Assembly: GCA_048499435.1 (NCBI GenBank)
Contig: JASNZW010000004.1
Coordinates: 62,001-126,000, forward strand
Origin: DAOTWC01 sp048499435
GTDB taxonomy: Bacteria; Chloroflexota; Anaerolineae; Aggregatilineales; Phototrophicaceae
DNA: 64,000 bases
Reading direction: 5' to 3'
Both the position numbers and the translations under genes were made by a program. The notes beneath the pieces were generated by a model. The model was given only the letters and a program-made list of their open reading frames with translations. It did no database searches and had not been told where the DNA came from. How positions within the stretch are numbered: the first letter of the stretch is position 1; the number at the start of each line of letters is the position of its first letter. This document shows positions 49,944 to 59,456 of this stretch, piece after piece.

Positions 49944-49993
49944 TCCCGCTTTGCAGGCGGCGCATACCTGGACTGGAATGTTGAGGATCGTCA

Positions 49994-52879
49994 ATGTCAG
50001 AAGTGCCTGCTCATGAAGACACGCAGCCCGTCCCACCGGCGCACCTTGATGAACCGTCGCGCCGGCGCGGCGGCTGTGGCTGCTGGCTGCCCGCTGTCCT
50101 GACGCTGCTGGTGACGGTGGTGCTGGTGGCGGTGGGGCTGTTCCTGCCGCCGATCAACCTGTGGAACCGGCTGTTCGGCGTGCAGTACGCCATGCTTGAC
50201 GCCAACGCTAACGCCGTCCAGGACGGCGGCCTCACGCTGGTCGTTGACCCTGCCGCGCCGGGCACAGATTTCGGCGTGGTGGTGGAGCCGCTGGCGGCCA
50301 GCGCCTTCGAGGCGGGCACTGGCGGCCCGGAGTGGGCCGCTGCGCTGGCCGCCCGGCCGCCGTTCCTGGCGCTTCAGGGCCAGGTATACCGCATCGCCAC
50401 GACCGGCGCCGCGCCGGAAACGGTCTCGCTGAGCCTGGAGATTCCGCCCGGCAGCAGCGCCGACCTGCTCAGCGTTTACGGCTATGACGCCGCCGCCGGT
50501 GAGTGGCGCTTCCTGCCGGCGCGCGCCACCGGCGCGACGCTGACGGCCGTGGTGGACAGCGTGCCGCAGCAGGTGGCCGTGTTCCAGGCCGCGCCGCCGC
50601 CACAGCCGACGGTGCTGGTGGCGGTGGATGTGGTGCAGACGCTGTCGCCTGAGGTGGCGCAGTTGGCCACCATCGTCGCCCCGGCGGGCCTGCAGCCGAC
50701 GCTGGAGGGCACGCTGACCGGCAGCCTGGCCGCCGGCGTGGACGCCAGCGCCGGTTACGCCGTTATGCCGGTGATCCGCAACTTTATTGACCCGCGCGCG
50801 CTTGACCCGCAGACGGTGACGGCGGTGCTCAGCAACCGTGCGCTGCGCGACCGCCACGTGACCGAGATCGTCAACTTCGCCAGCGCTAACGGCGCAGACG
50901 GCGTGTTTATTGATTACCGCGACCTGCCGGCGGACAGCCGCGACGCTTTTTCGGCGTTTGTCAGCGCGCTGGGCCAGCGCCTCGGCCAGAACGGGCTGGC
51001 GCTGGGCGTGGTCGTCCCGGCGGCGGAGAACATCGCCGGGGCGTGGGACACGGGCGCTTACGACTGGCAGGCGCTGGGGCAGGCGGTGGATTACCTGCAA
51101 ATTGAGCTGCCCGCCTCGCCGACGACCTACACGCCGGGCGCGGACCAGCTTGTTGAGGCGATGCTGCGCTGGGCGGTGGGCGAGGTTGACCGCTACAAGA
51201 TTCTGATCGGCCTGTCGGCGCGCTCAGTGCGCGAGGCCGCCGGGGCGTTTACGCCGGTGGGCTATGCCGAGGGGCTGGCCGGCCTGGGCGACGTGAAGCT
51301 CACCGCTGAGATCAGCGAGGGCGGCACTGTGCTGCCCGGCAGCACCATCGAGGCGGCGCTGGACGGCCTGCGCGCGGTTTCCGGCTATGACACGCAGCTC
51401 GACGCGCCGTTTGTCGAATACTACGGCGCGGACGACGCGCTGGTGGCGCGCGTGTGGCTGACCGACGCCGGCGCGCTGCGCTTCCGCATGGACCGCGCGC
51501 TGCCGTTCGCGCTGGGCGGAGTAGCCTTCAGCGACCTGGAGGCGGCGGACCTGGGCGCGGGCGTGCTGGAGAGCATCCTCAGCTACAAGCTGCAAATTCC
51601 AGGCGTGCCGGTGGACCGGCAGTTCGCGCTGCGCTGGCGCGTCGAGAGCGCGTTCGAGGTGCTGGACGAAACCACCACCGACCTGAATCAACCGCTGGTG
51701 ATCACTATCGAAGCGCCTGACGGCAACTACGCCGTGAACGTGGCGGTGGTGGACGGCGCGGCGGAAGTGCCGCGCAGCGGCGCGGCGGTGGCGCTGTTCG
51801 CGCCGACGGCCACGCCCACCCCGCTGCCCACGCCCACGCCCACGCCAGAGCCGACCGCGACGCCGGCCCCGGTGGCGGTCGCGCCGCAGGCCCCGTCAGC
51901 GCCGGCAGGCGGCCCGGCGGCCGCGCCCGGCGCGGGCAGCATCGTGGCCGGCAGCTTCGAGTACGGCGGGCATGTAACCAACACCGCCAGCGACCGTGCC
52001 GCCAACGCGATGCGCAGCGCCGGCATGAACTGGATGAAGGTCCAGGTGGTGTACAGCCCTGGCCAGGACCCTGGCTCGGTGGCGTCGGTTGTCAGCGACG
52101 CCAAAGCGCGCGGCTTTAAAGTGCTGGTGGGCGTGGTGGGCCGGCCCAACGACCTGGCGGCGGGCGGCGCGGGCTATGTGCAGCAGTTCGCGTCGTTCCT
52201 GGGCGGCGTGGCCGCGCTCGGCCCGGACGCTATCGAAGTGTGGAACGAGCCAAACCTGGACCGCGAGTGGCCGCGCAACCAGATCAGCGGCGCGGCCTAC
52301 GCCGAGATGCTGCGCCAGGCTTATCAGGCCATCAAGGGCGCTAACGGCGGCGTGATGGTGATCAGCGGCGCGCCCGCGCCCACCGGCGCCGAGGCCGCTT
52401 TCCCCGGCCAGGTGGTCAACGACGACAACTGGCTGCGCGACGTTGTGAACGCTGGCGGCCTGCAGTGGACGGACTGCGTGGGCGCGCACTACAACGAGGG
52501 GATCATCGGCCCCAGCCAGCGCAGCGGCGACCCGCGCGACGGCTACTACACCCGCTACTTCTTCGGCATGCTCGACACCTACTGGAACATTATCGGCGGC
52601 CAGAAGCCGATCTGTTTCACCGAGCTGGGCTACCTGACCAGCGCCGGCTACCCGCCGCTGCCCGACTATTTCAGTTGGGCGTCGAACGTGTCGCTGGAGC
52701 AGCACGCGGCCTGGCTGGCGGAGGCGGCGGCACTGGCCTCGCAAAGCGGCAAGGTGCGCCTGATGATCGTCTGGAACGTGGATTTCACCCGCTACGATAC
52801 CGACCCGATGGCCGGTTACGCCATAATTCGCGCCGACGGAAGCTGCCCGGCGTGCAGCGCCCTCGCGGGGGCGCGCTGA
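49994..52879 (+). CDS. Two-barrel secreted protein: GH18-like domain plus clan GH-A-like domain
   Basis: A 961-residue protein with a membrane anchor at about 30-55 (WLPAVLTLLVTVVLVAVGLFL) and a beta-rich region (about 60-230). A GH18-like barrel lies at about 240-480, then a beta-domain to about 600. A PTPTPLPTPTPTPEPT linker leads to a second barrel at about 655-961. In the GH18-like barrel the motif reads DGVFIDYRD: Phe305 and Arg309 replace the second Asp and the catalytic Glu, so chitinase activity is lost. The second barrel keeps both acids (Glu752 in VWNEPNLDREW, Glu877 in CFTELGY). It could bind glycan with the first and cut with the second. Confidence 0.85.
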   Translation: MSEVPAHEDTQPVPPAHLDEPSRRRGGCGCWLPAVLTLLVTVVLVAVGLFLPPINLWNRLFGVQYAMLDANANAVQDGGLTLVVDPAAPGTDFGVVVEPLAASAFEAGTGGPEWAAALAARPPFLALQGQVYRIATTGAAPETVSLSLEIPPGSSADLLSVYGYDAAAGEWRFLPARATGATLTAVVDSVPQQVAVFQAAPPPQPTVLVAVDVVQTLSPEVAQLATIVAPAGLQPTLEGTLTGSLAAGVDASAGYAVMPVIRNFIDPRALDPQTVTAVLSNRALRDRHVTEIVNFASANGADGVFIDYRDLPADSRDAFSAFVSALGQRLGQNGLALGVVVPAAENIAGAWDTGAYDWQALGQAVDYLQIELPASPTTYTPGADQLVEAMLRWAVGEVDRYKILIGLSARSVREAAGAFTPVGYAEGLAGLGDVKLTAEISEGGTVLPGSTIEAALDGLRAVSGYDTQLDAPFVEYYGADDALVARVWLTDAGALRFRMDRALPFALGGVAFSDLEAADLGAGVLESILSYKLQIPGVPVDRQFALRWRVESAFEVLDETTTDLNQPLVITIEAPDGNYAVNVAVVDGAAEVPRSGAAVALFAPTATPTPLPTPTPTPEPTATPAPVAVAPQAPSAPAGGPAAAPGAGSIVAGSFEYGGHVTNTASDRAANAMRSAGMNWMKVQVVYSPGQDPGSVASVVSDAKARGFKVLVGVVGRPNDLAAGGAGYVQQFASFLGGVAALGPDAIEVWNEPNLDREWPRNQISGAAYAEMLRQAYQAIKGANGGVMVISGAPAPTGAEAAFPGQVVNDDNWLRDVVNAGGLQWTDCVGAHYNEGIIGPSQRSGDPRDGYYTRYFFGMLDTYWNIIGGQKPICFTELGYLTSAGYPPLPDYFSWASNVSLEQHAAWLAEAAALASQSGKVRLMIVWNVDFTRYDTDPMAGYAIIRADGSCPACSALAGAR

Positions 52880-52903
52880 CCGGCGGAAAGGACGCAGATT
52901 ACA

Positions 52904-54358
52904 ATGGCCGCACAATCTTCTTCGACCATGCGCCAGCAGTTACGCACGTTCGCGCTGGTCTGGGTGGGCATTACCGTGATTATGGGGGCGTGCACGTTCG
53001 TCGCTATCTACTCAGCTTACGGCGCGCTCAGCCAGGAAACCGATTTTTCCGATACCAACAGCATCGCGCTGCCGCCCGCTACAGACGACTCGGCGGTGGC
53101 GCTGGCCCCCACCGGCACGCTGATACCGACGCGGCAGGCGGTGGCCGCCACCGCTTCGCCCACGTCTGCGCCGCCGGCGGCAGATGCCGCCTCGGCTGAC
53201 GCCGCGCCCGCCGTCGCCGCCGCGCCCACCCTGGGGCCGACGCCGCTGCCGGTGGACGATGTGCGCTTTCAGCCGGGCATCCAGGTGCAGTACAGCCTGG
53301 ACCTGAACCCTGAAAACCAGGACATGTGGATGCGCGAGGTGAGCGAAAAGCTCAACCTGGAGTGGTACAAACAGCAGGTGCGCTGGGAAGATTACGAGCG
53401 CGAGCGCGGCCAGTATGACTGGACGGTGCTGGACCTGACGATGCCGTCCGCCGCGCGGTTCGGCCTGAAGGTGATGCTGTCAATCGTCACCGCGCCGGAC
53501 TGGGCGCGCGAAGCGGGCGTTGACCTGAGCAAACACGGCCCGCCCGCCGATTTCCAGGATTACGTGAACTTCGTCACCGCCATCGTCGAGCGCTATCCGG
53601 GCATGGTGCACGGCATTGAGGTCTGGAACGAGCAGAACCTCGACCGGGAGTGGACCTCGACAGGCGGCCTGAGCGCCGCCAACTACGTCACGCTGCTGCG
53701 GCAGACTTACCAGGCGGTCAAGAACATTGACCCCGGCATCATCGTCATCAGCGGCGCGCTCTCGCCGACCGGCGGCTGGACCGAGCCGGATGGCCGTGTC
53801 TCGGCCATTGACGACTTCTCGTACCTTGACGCGCTTATCGCCGCCGGGCTGCTGAACTACGCTGACTGTGTGGGCGCGCACCACAACGGCTACAATATCG
53901 GGCCGAGCGTCACCTGGGACAACGTGCCGCCTGACCCAACGGCTACGTTTCGCGGGCCGTTTGAAAACCCGCACCACAGTTGGAGCTTCCGCAGCACGCT
54001 GGAAACCTACGCGAACAAGATTCGGCTGGCGGGCAGCGACCTGCGGCTGTGCGTGACCGAGTTTGGCTGGGCTTCGACTGAGGACCTGGGCGGCTATCCG
54101 CCAGGCTTCGAGTTCGCCAACGACAACACGCTGGCTGAGCAGGACATGTGGACTATCGAAGCGTTTAACAACATGGAGAAATGGGATACGGTGTGGCTGG
54201 CGTTTCTGTGGAACTTCAACTACGGCCCGCAGGCCGGTTGGGACCCCACCAACGACAACGTGCCGTACTCGATTATCGGCAAGGACTGGAATTTCCGCCC
54301 GGTGTATGACTCCCTGCGCGACTGGCAGACGGAGCGCCGGGAGCGGCAAGGGATGTAG
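52904..54358 (+). CDS. Membrane-anchored clan GH-A-like glycosidase
   Basis: A 484-residue protein with one N-terminal anchor (FALVWVGITVIMGACTFVAIY), an Ala/Thr/Pro-rich spacer to about residue 125 and a (beta/alpha)8 barrel. The acid/base is Glu243 in EVWNEQNLDREW (Gln in place of the usual Pro) and the nucleophile Glu386 in CVTEFGWAS. Its barrel has an insertion of about 30 residues near YNIGPSVTWDNVPPD. It lies 24 bases after the previous gene. The next gene begins in its stop codon (TAGTG), so the two are tightly coupled. Confidence 0.85.
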   Translation: MAAQSSSTMRQQLRTFALVWVGITVIMGACTFVAIYSAYGALSQETDFSDTNSIALPPATDDSAVALAPTGTLIPTRQAVAATASPTSAPPAADAASADAAPAVAAAPTLGPTPLPVDDVRFQPGIQVQYSLDLNPENQDMWMREVSEKLNLEWYKQQVRWEDYERERGQYDWTVLDLTMPSAARFGLKVMLSIVTAPDWAREAGVDLSKHGPPADFQDYVNFVTAIVERYPGMVHGIEVWNEQNLDREWTSTGGLSAANYVTLLRQTYQAVKNIDPGIIVISGALSPTGGWTEPDGRVSAIDDFSYLDALIAAGLLNYADCVGAHHNGYNIGPSVTWDNVPPDPTATFRGPFENPHHSWSFRSTLETYANKIRLAGSDLRLCVTEFGWASTEDLGGYPPGFEFANDNTLAEQDMWTIEAFNNMEKWDTVWLAFLWNFNYGPQAGWDPTNDNVPYSIIGKDWNFRPVYDSLRDWQTERRERQGM

Positions 54359-55590
54359 TGAGCGTTCGCCAGCGCGGATGGGGCAGGGCCGGGGCAGCGC
54401 TGGCTGCGCTGGCCCTGCTTTTTGCTGTGGCTGCGCTGGCCCGCCCGCCGGCAGACCCGCTGCGCGCCGACGCGGTGACCGACCCGCCGTTTACCGCGCT
54501 CACCTATGGCATGCAGACGTTTCTGTGGTGGGACACGCACAGCGCCAACCTGCACCTGGATTGGGTGCGGCTGATGGCGTTCAGCCACGTCAAGCAGACT
54601 TTCGCCTGGGAGGACCTGGAGCCGGGGCGGGGCGAGTGGCATTTTGAGCGCGCCGACGCGGTGGTGGCGGCGGTCGCCGCGCGCGGCCTCACGCTGGTGG
54701 CGCGCCTGAGCGACGCGCCAGAGTGGGCGCACCCGTCGGTCACGGGGCGCAGGGACGCCGATTTCATCGACGCGCCGCCGGACGCCGCTTTTATGGACGA
54801 CTGGGCCGCTTACTGCGGCGCGGTCGCCGGGCGCTATGCCGGGCGCATCGCGGCCTATCAGGTGTGGAACGAGCCGAACCTCGCGCGCGAGTGGGGCGGC
54901 CGCCCGCCCGCCGCCGCCGCCTACGCCGACCTGCTGCGCGCCTGCGCTGTGGCGATCCGCGCCGCTGACCCCGCCGCTATCGTTATTTCCGCCGGGCTGG
55001 CCCCCACCGGGACCGACGACGGCAGCGCCCGCCCGGATGATATTTTCTTGCAGCAGATGTACGATGCCGGCTTCCAGCGCTGGGCTGACGTTGTGGGGAT
55101 GCATGCGCCCGGCTTCTCCGCGCCTGACCTCAGCCCGGACGACGCTGAACGCCAGGGCCGCCCGCGCTTCTTCACGTTCCGCCGGGTTGAGGACCTGCGC
55201 CGGGTGATGGTGGCCAACGGCGATGCGGCGCGCCAGGCGGCGATCCTCGAAGTCGGCTGGACGACCGACCCCGGCACGAACCCGGATTACGCCTGGTTCG
55301 CGGTTGACGAAGCGGCGCAGGCGCGTTATATGGTTGAGGCGTACCGTTATGCAGCCGAACACTGGCGGCCCTGGGTGGGGCTGATGTCCGCCATTTACAT
55401 CGCTGACCCGGCCTGGACGCCGGCGGATGAGGAATACTGGTGGGCCGTGACCACGCCTGACGGCAACACACGCCCGGCGTTTGTGGCGCTGGCGAATATG
55501 GAGAAGTACTGCGGCGACCGGGTGATCCCTGCCCGCGCGCCCGACAGCCCGGAGGCGCTTGGCCTTGTCCCCGTCTATCCTTGCGATTAG
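54358..55590 (+). CDS. Clan GH-A-like glycosidase, fourth of the array
   Basis: A 410-residue protein with a GTG start that shares one base with the previous stop. An N-terminal hydrophobic helix (GAALAALALLFAVAALA) is followed directly by a barrel without a long spacer. The acid/base is Glu172 in QVWNEPNLAREW and the nucleophile Glu298 in AILEVGWTTD. The upstream stop TAG overlaps the GTG. Sequence likeness in the WNEPN-xxREW block marks all four array members as paralogues. The 3' end overlaps the CopD-like gene. Confidence 0.83.
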   Translation: MSVRQRGWGRAGAALAALALLFAVAALARPPADPLRADAVTDPPFTALTYGMQTFLWWDTHSANLHLDWVRLMAFSHVKQTFAWEDLEPGRGEWHFERADAVVAAVAARGLTLVARLSDAPEWAHPSVTGRRDADFIDAPPDAAFMDDWAAYCGAVAGRYAGRIAAYQVWNEPNLAREWGGRPPAAAAYADLLRACAVAIRAADPAAIVISAGLAPTGTDDGSARPDDIFLQQMYDAGFQRWADVVGMHAPGFSAPDLSPDDAERQGRPRFFTFRRVEDLRRVMVANGDAARQAAILEVGWTTDPGTNPDYAWFAVDEAAQARYMVEAYRYAAEHWRPWVGLMSAIYIADPAWTPADEEYWWAVTTPDGNTRPAFVALANMEKYCGDRVIPARAPDSPEALGLVPVYPCD

Positions 55591-56071
55591 CCTCTTTTTT
55601 CACCTGGTCGCCACCGTAGTGTGGGTGGGCGGGCTGGTTATTCTGGCGCTGCTGGTGTGGCCGGCGATGCGCCGCATCCTCGCCACCAGCCCGGCGCTGT
55701 ACACGCTGCTCACGCGGCTGCGGGCGCGCTTTTTCCCGCTGGCGAACCTCAGCCTGGCCGTGCTGGTTGTCACCGGCCTGTTTCAGATGACCGCCAGCCC
55801 CTACTATGACGGCGTGCTCACCTTCAACAACCAGTGGAGCCAGGCCATGCTGCTCAAGCACATCGCTATCGCTGGCATGGTGATCACGGGCCTGCTGCTT
55901 CAGTTCGGGGTTGTCCCGGCGCTGGAGCGCGCCAGCCTGCTGGCGGAGCGCGGCAAAGGCGACCCGGCGGCCTGGGAGCGTTTGCGCCGGCGCGAAGTGC
56001 GTTTGACCTGGATCAACGTGGCCCTGGGCCTGCTGGTGCTGGCCTTTACCGCCTGGGCGACTGCGCTGTGA
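55565..56071 (+). CDS. CopD-like four-helix membrane protein
   Basis: A 168-residue protein with four hydrophobic helices. The first (ISLFFHLVATVVWVGGLVILALLV) has the HLVATVVWVGG pattern of CopD/DUF2269-like proteins in which the His can bind heme or copper. A second His is in MLLKHIAIAGMV. It starts within the end of the previous gene. A GGAGG at 55551-55555 favours the TTG at 55565 over the TTG at 55559, which is too near. The role is unknown; copper import or heme-related electron transfer are family options. Confidence 0.75.
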   Translation: MSPSILAISLFFHLVATVVWVGGLVILALLVWPAMRRILATSPALYTLLTRLRARFFPLANLSLAVLVVTGLFQMTASPYYDGVLTFNNQWSQAMLLKHIAIAGMVITGLLLQFGVVPALERASLLAERGKGDPAAWERLRRREVRLTWINVALGLLVLAFTAWATAL

Positions 56072-56087
56072 ACGCGGAGATGTGAGA

Positions 56088-58130
56088 GTGTCGAGCCGGA
56101 CCGGATTTATCCTGGCGCTGGCGCTGCTGCTGCTGGCCGCCGGTATCCGCCTGTGGGAGCTGAACGCGCTGCCGCCCGGCGTCAGCGACAGCGAAGTGCT
56201 GAATATTCGCGTGGCGGAGGCCGTGCGCCAGGGGCGCATTGAGGTGTTCTACAACCTGTCGCCGCTGGGCGCGGAGGGCGGGCGCGAAGGGCTGTATCAC
56301 ATGCTGCTGGCGGTGGCGCGCAGCCTCGCGGGCGGCGGCACGCTGGGCTACCGGATGCTGTCGGTGGCGGTTGGCATGCTGCTGCTGGCGCTGGTGTACA
56401 CGCTGGGCGCGCGGCTGTACGGCTCGCTGGCGGGCCTGGCGGCGCTGGGCCTGCTGGCGGTTGGCCTGTGGCCGGCACTGCTGGCGCGGACGATCGGCCC
56501 GCAGACGTTTGTCCCGCTGCTGGTGGCGGCGGTGATGCTGACGCTGGCGCTGGCGCTGCCGGTGTGCCGGCCAGGCAGCCCCTCGCGCGAGCCGCGCACG
56601 GTGGCCTTCGCGGTGCTGGGGCTGCTGCTGGGCGTGGGGTTTTACATTCACCCGGCGGCGTTTTTCATCGCGCTTGGGGCGCTGGCGTTCATCGTTTTTA
56701 TGGTGGCGTCGCCGCGCCGCCTGCCGCCGCGCACCCTCAGCTACACCGGCTTCGCCGTGCTGGTGGCTTTTATTATTGCCGTGCCTTATGTTATCTCGTC
56801 TATCCGCCTGCCGGAGCTGGCCGGGGCCGGGCGGCTGTTCGACGGCTACAACCTGGCCGCACACCCCCCGCTGCAAGCCGTCATTGACACCATCAGCGGG
56901 CTGTTCTTTGTGGGCGACGCCAGCCCCGCGCGCAACCTGCCGGGCCGCCCGCTGCTGGACCTGTTCAGCGGCGTGCTGGTGCTGCTGGGGCTGCTGACGG
57001 CGCTGCGCCAGGTGCGCTATCCGCGCTACGCGCTGCTGCTGATTATGTTCGTCGCGCTGCTGCCAGCGGCGATCTTTGTGCCCGCCGCGCCCGATTTCGG
57101 CGCGATGGCGGTGCTGCTGCCGGTGGTGGCGCTGCTGTTCGGCCTGGGCGTGACGACCCTGTATCACAGCCTGCGCGGCTGGGCGCGGCGGGTGTTCGCG
57201 CTGGCGCTGCTGGCGCTGCTGGCCTTCAACCTGTACTGGCTGGCGACGGACCTTTTCGTCCGCTGGCCTGCCCTGGACGCTGTGCAGCAGGTGTATCACG
57301 GGCGCGCGGGGGCGCTGGCGCGCTACCTTGACCGCACCGCCGCCGACCTGCCCACCGTCCTGTGTGTGCCGGCGCGCGGCGCGTCCGCCCCCCGGCTGAC
57401 AGACGCGCAGCGCATTATGGTGCTGATGAACCGTGACAGCAGCAGCCTGCGCCTGGCCGACTGCGGCATCGGGCTGGTGCTGGCCCAGGGCGGCGAGCGC
57501 CAGCAGGTCATTCTGACCGCGCCTGGCGGGCTGCAAAGCGCTTCGCCGCCGCTGCGCCGCTGGCTGGAAATGGGCGTGCCGCTGGCGCAGGACGGCGTCC
57601 CGCCGGACACGGTCATCATCATGGATGTGGCGCAGCCGCTGGCCGACCAGATCGGCGCGTTTACCACGACCGCGCTGGCGGCCTACGCGCCTGACGCGCC
57701 CGGCGGCGAGGAACAGGTGTACCCGCCGGTGCGCTTCGGCGGCAACATCACGTTCGTAGGCTACGAGGCCAATACGACCCACGCGTTCAAGGCGGGGGAT
57801 GTCATCCCCGCTGTGACCTACTGGCGCGTAGATGGCCCGCTGCCGCCGGATATGCGCCTGTTTACGCACGTGCTGGCGGACCCGGTTTCGATCGCCGCGC
57901 AGACCGATATTATCAGCGTGCTGCCGGCCAGCCTGCGCCCGCGCGACCTGTTCATCCAGGTGACGTATGTTACGCTGCTCGACTCAACGCCGCCGGGTGA
58001 GTATGATATGTCTATCGGCGTGTACCAGAACAGCGATAAAACGCGCATGCCCGTGCTGGATGGCAGCGGTCAGCAGCGCGGCACGCGCCTGTTCCTGCCC
58101 GGCAACACCCTGGTAGTGACGGACAACTAA
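56088..58130 (+). CDS. GT39-like membrane glycosyltransferase (second copy)
   Basis: A 680-residue polytopic protein. The N-terminus LWELNALPPGVSDSEVLNIRVAEAVRQG carries the acidic loop of PMT/ArnT (GT-C) enzymes, although only Asp/Glu in SDSEV are near the usual catalytic spot. About 10-11 helices follow to about 395, then a soluble outer domain (about 400-680, ending in a beta-sandwich with VGYEANTTHAFKAGDVIPAVTYWRV). The GTG at 56088 has GGAGA upstream; GTG at 56082 is an alternative. It follows the CopD-like gene by 16 bases. Confidence 0.75.
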   Translation: MSSRTGFILALALLLLAAGIRLWELNALPPGVSDSEVLNIRVAEAVRQGRIEVFYNLSPLGAEGGREGLYHMLLAVARSLAGGGTLGYRMLSVAVGMLLLALVYTLGARLYGSLAGLAALGLLAVGLWPALLARTIGPQTFVPLLVAAVMLTLALALPVCRPGSPSREPRTVAFAVLGLLLGVGFYIHPAAFFIALGALAFIVFMVASPRRLPPRTLSYTGFAVLVAFIIAVPYVISSIRLPELAGAGRLFDGYNLAAHPPLQAVIDTISGLFFVGDASPARNLPGRPLLDLFSGVLVLLGLLTALRQVRYPRYALLLIMFVALLPAAIFVPAAPDFGAMAVLLPVVALLFGLGVTTLYHSLRGWARRVFALALLALLAFNLYWLATDLFVRWPALDAVQQVYHGRAGALARYLDRTAADLPTVLCVPARGASAPRLTDAQRIMVLMNRDSSSLRLADCGIGLVLAQGGERQQVILTAPGGLQSASPPLRRWLEMGVPLAQDGVPPDTVIIMDVAQPLADQIGAFTTTALAAYAPDAPGGEEQVYPPVRFGGNITFVGYEANTTHAFKAGDVIPAVTYWRVDGPLPPDMRLFTHVLADPVSIAAQTDIISVLPASLRPRDLFIQVTYVTLLDSTPPGEYDMSIGVYQNSDKTRMPVLDGSGQQRGTRLFLPGNTLVVTDN

Positions 58131-58203
58131 CCGCGCTTCGGGCCTTTTTCGCGCCGGGGCTGATGACTCTGGCTGACGACTGACTGACGACTGGCGGCGC
58201 TCC

Positions 58204-59208
58204 ATGTTTGAAATTGTGTTCCTGGGGACTTCGGCCTCAGCCCCTTCGGTGCATCGGGGGTTGAGCGCTCAGGCGGTGCTGGCGGGCGAGCACCGCTTCC
58301 TGATTGACTGCGGCGAAGGCACGCAGCGCCAGATTCTACGCAGCGGCATTGGTTTCAAGCGCCTGAACCGCATCCTGCTCACACACGCGCACCTTGACCA
58401 CATCCTGGGCCTGGGCGGGCTGGTGTCTACCTTTGCCCGCTGGGAAAACATTGACGAGCTGGAGATTTGGGGCGGGCGGGCGACGCTCGACCGGGTGCAG
58501 AATCTGCTGTTCGGCGTCGTGCTGGATTTCGAGCGCCTGCCGATTGATATTCACCTGGTTGACCTCCAGCCCGGCCCGATCTTCACCAGCAAGGATTTCA
58601 CCGTCAGCGCCTTTCCGGTGGTACATCGCGGCAGCGGCTGCTTCGGCTTCGTGTTTCAGGAAAAGACGCGCCGACCGTTCCTGGCGGAACAGGCCGCCGC
58701 GCTGGGCGTGCCCGCCGGCCCGGAGCGCAAGCGCCTGGTGGATGGCGAGACGCTCACGCTGGCAGACGGGCGCGTGATCGCGCCGGAGATGGTGCTGGGC
58801 GCGGCTGTGCCGGGCGTTAAGCTGGTGCATATTGGCGATATTGGCCGGCTGGACAACGTGCGCGAGCACGTCGCCGGGGCTGATGTGCTGGTGATCGAGG
58901 CGACCTTCCTGGCGCAGGACACCGACGCCGCCCGCGCCTTCGGCCACATCACGGCGCAGGAAGCGGCGGCGCTGGCGCGCGATGCGGGTGTGCGCGCGCT
59001 GATCCTCACGCATGTGTCGCGCCGCTACCGCGAGCGCGATATCGTCCAGGAAGCGCAGCACATCTTCCCGGACACGTTCGTGGCGCGCGATATGGATCAT
59101 TTCGTGCTGCGGCGCGGCCAACTGCCAGAGCTGCGCCGCGCCCGGCGCGCGCCGGGCTTTGCCGCCGGCGCTGAACCTGACGAAGAACAGGATGCCGCCG
59201 CTGAGTGA
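58204..59208 (+). CDS. rnz: Ribonuclease Z (tRNA 3' processing)
   Basis: A 334-residue metallo-beta-lactamase-fold enzyme. The zinc motif is THAHLDHILGLGG (HxHxDH); LGTSASAPSVHRGLSA gives the N-terminal loop, VVHRGSGCFGF carries another His, and DVLVIEATF and ILTHVSRRYRERD complete the site. It removes 3' trailers from tRNA precursors, which matters here because none of the four tRNAs encode CCA. About 25 residues at the C-terminus (after ARRAPGF) look extra and acidic. The exosite arm sits around FQEKTRRPFLAEQ. Confidence 0.94.
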   Translation: MFEIVFLGTSASAPSVHRGLSAQAVLAGEHRFLIDCGEGTQRQILRSGIGFKRLNRILLTHAHLDHILGLGGLVSTFARWENIDELEIWGGRATLDRVQNLLFGVVLDFERLPIDIHLVDLQPGPIFTSKDFTVSAFPVVHRGSGCFGFVFQEKTRRPFLAEQAAALGVPAGPERKRLVDGETLTLADGRVIAPEMVLGAAVPGVKLVHIGDIGRLDNVREHVAGADVLVIEATFLAQDTDAARAFGHITAQEAAALARDAGVRALILTHVSRRYRERDIVQEAQHIFPDTFVARDMDHFVLRRGQLPELRRARRAPGFAAGAEPDEEQDAAAE

Positions 59209-59456
59209 ACCGCCCCGGTCAAGCCCCCATGAACAGTAAATGGCCCTGTTTCAGCGGCGGTAAGCCTGTACTTTCCAGGCTCTGTATGCTGTAGACTACC
59301 CCAGTCATCTGGCCAGCTTGCGCGCAGAAGTGATGATGATATATTATAGGTAATCGGGCAGGTGTGCCTTGTTGGGGGTTCTCGCGCACAATGGCTTGAA
59401 CAGCCAACCACCGGTTGTTTTGCTGGCGTACACCACACTATTTGGAGGCTTTATCT
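59209..59456. other. Intergenic region, RNase Z to SH3-repeat gene
   Basis: The 248-base gap holds a 6-bp hairpin (AGCCTG 59263-59268 with CAGGCT 59276-59281) and a possible promoter: TTGCGC (59318-59323), a 16-base spacer and TATATT (59340-59345). No gene is seen. Confidence 0.4.
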
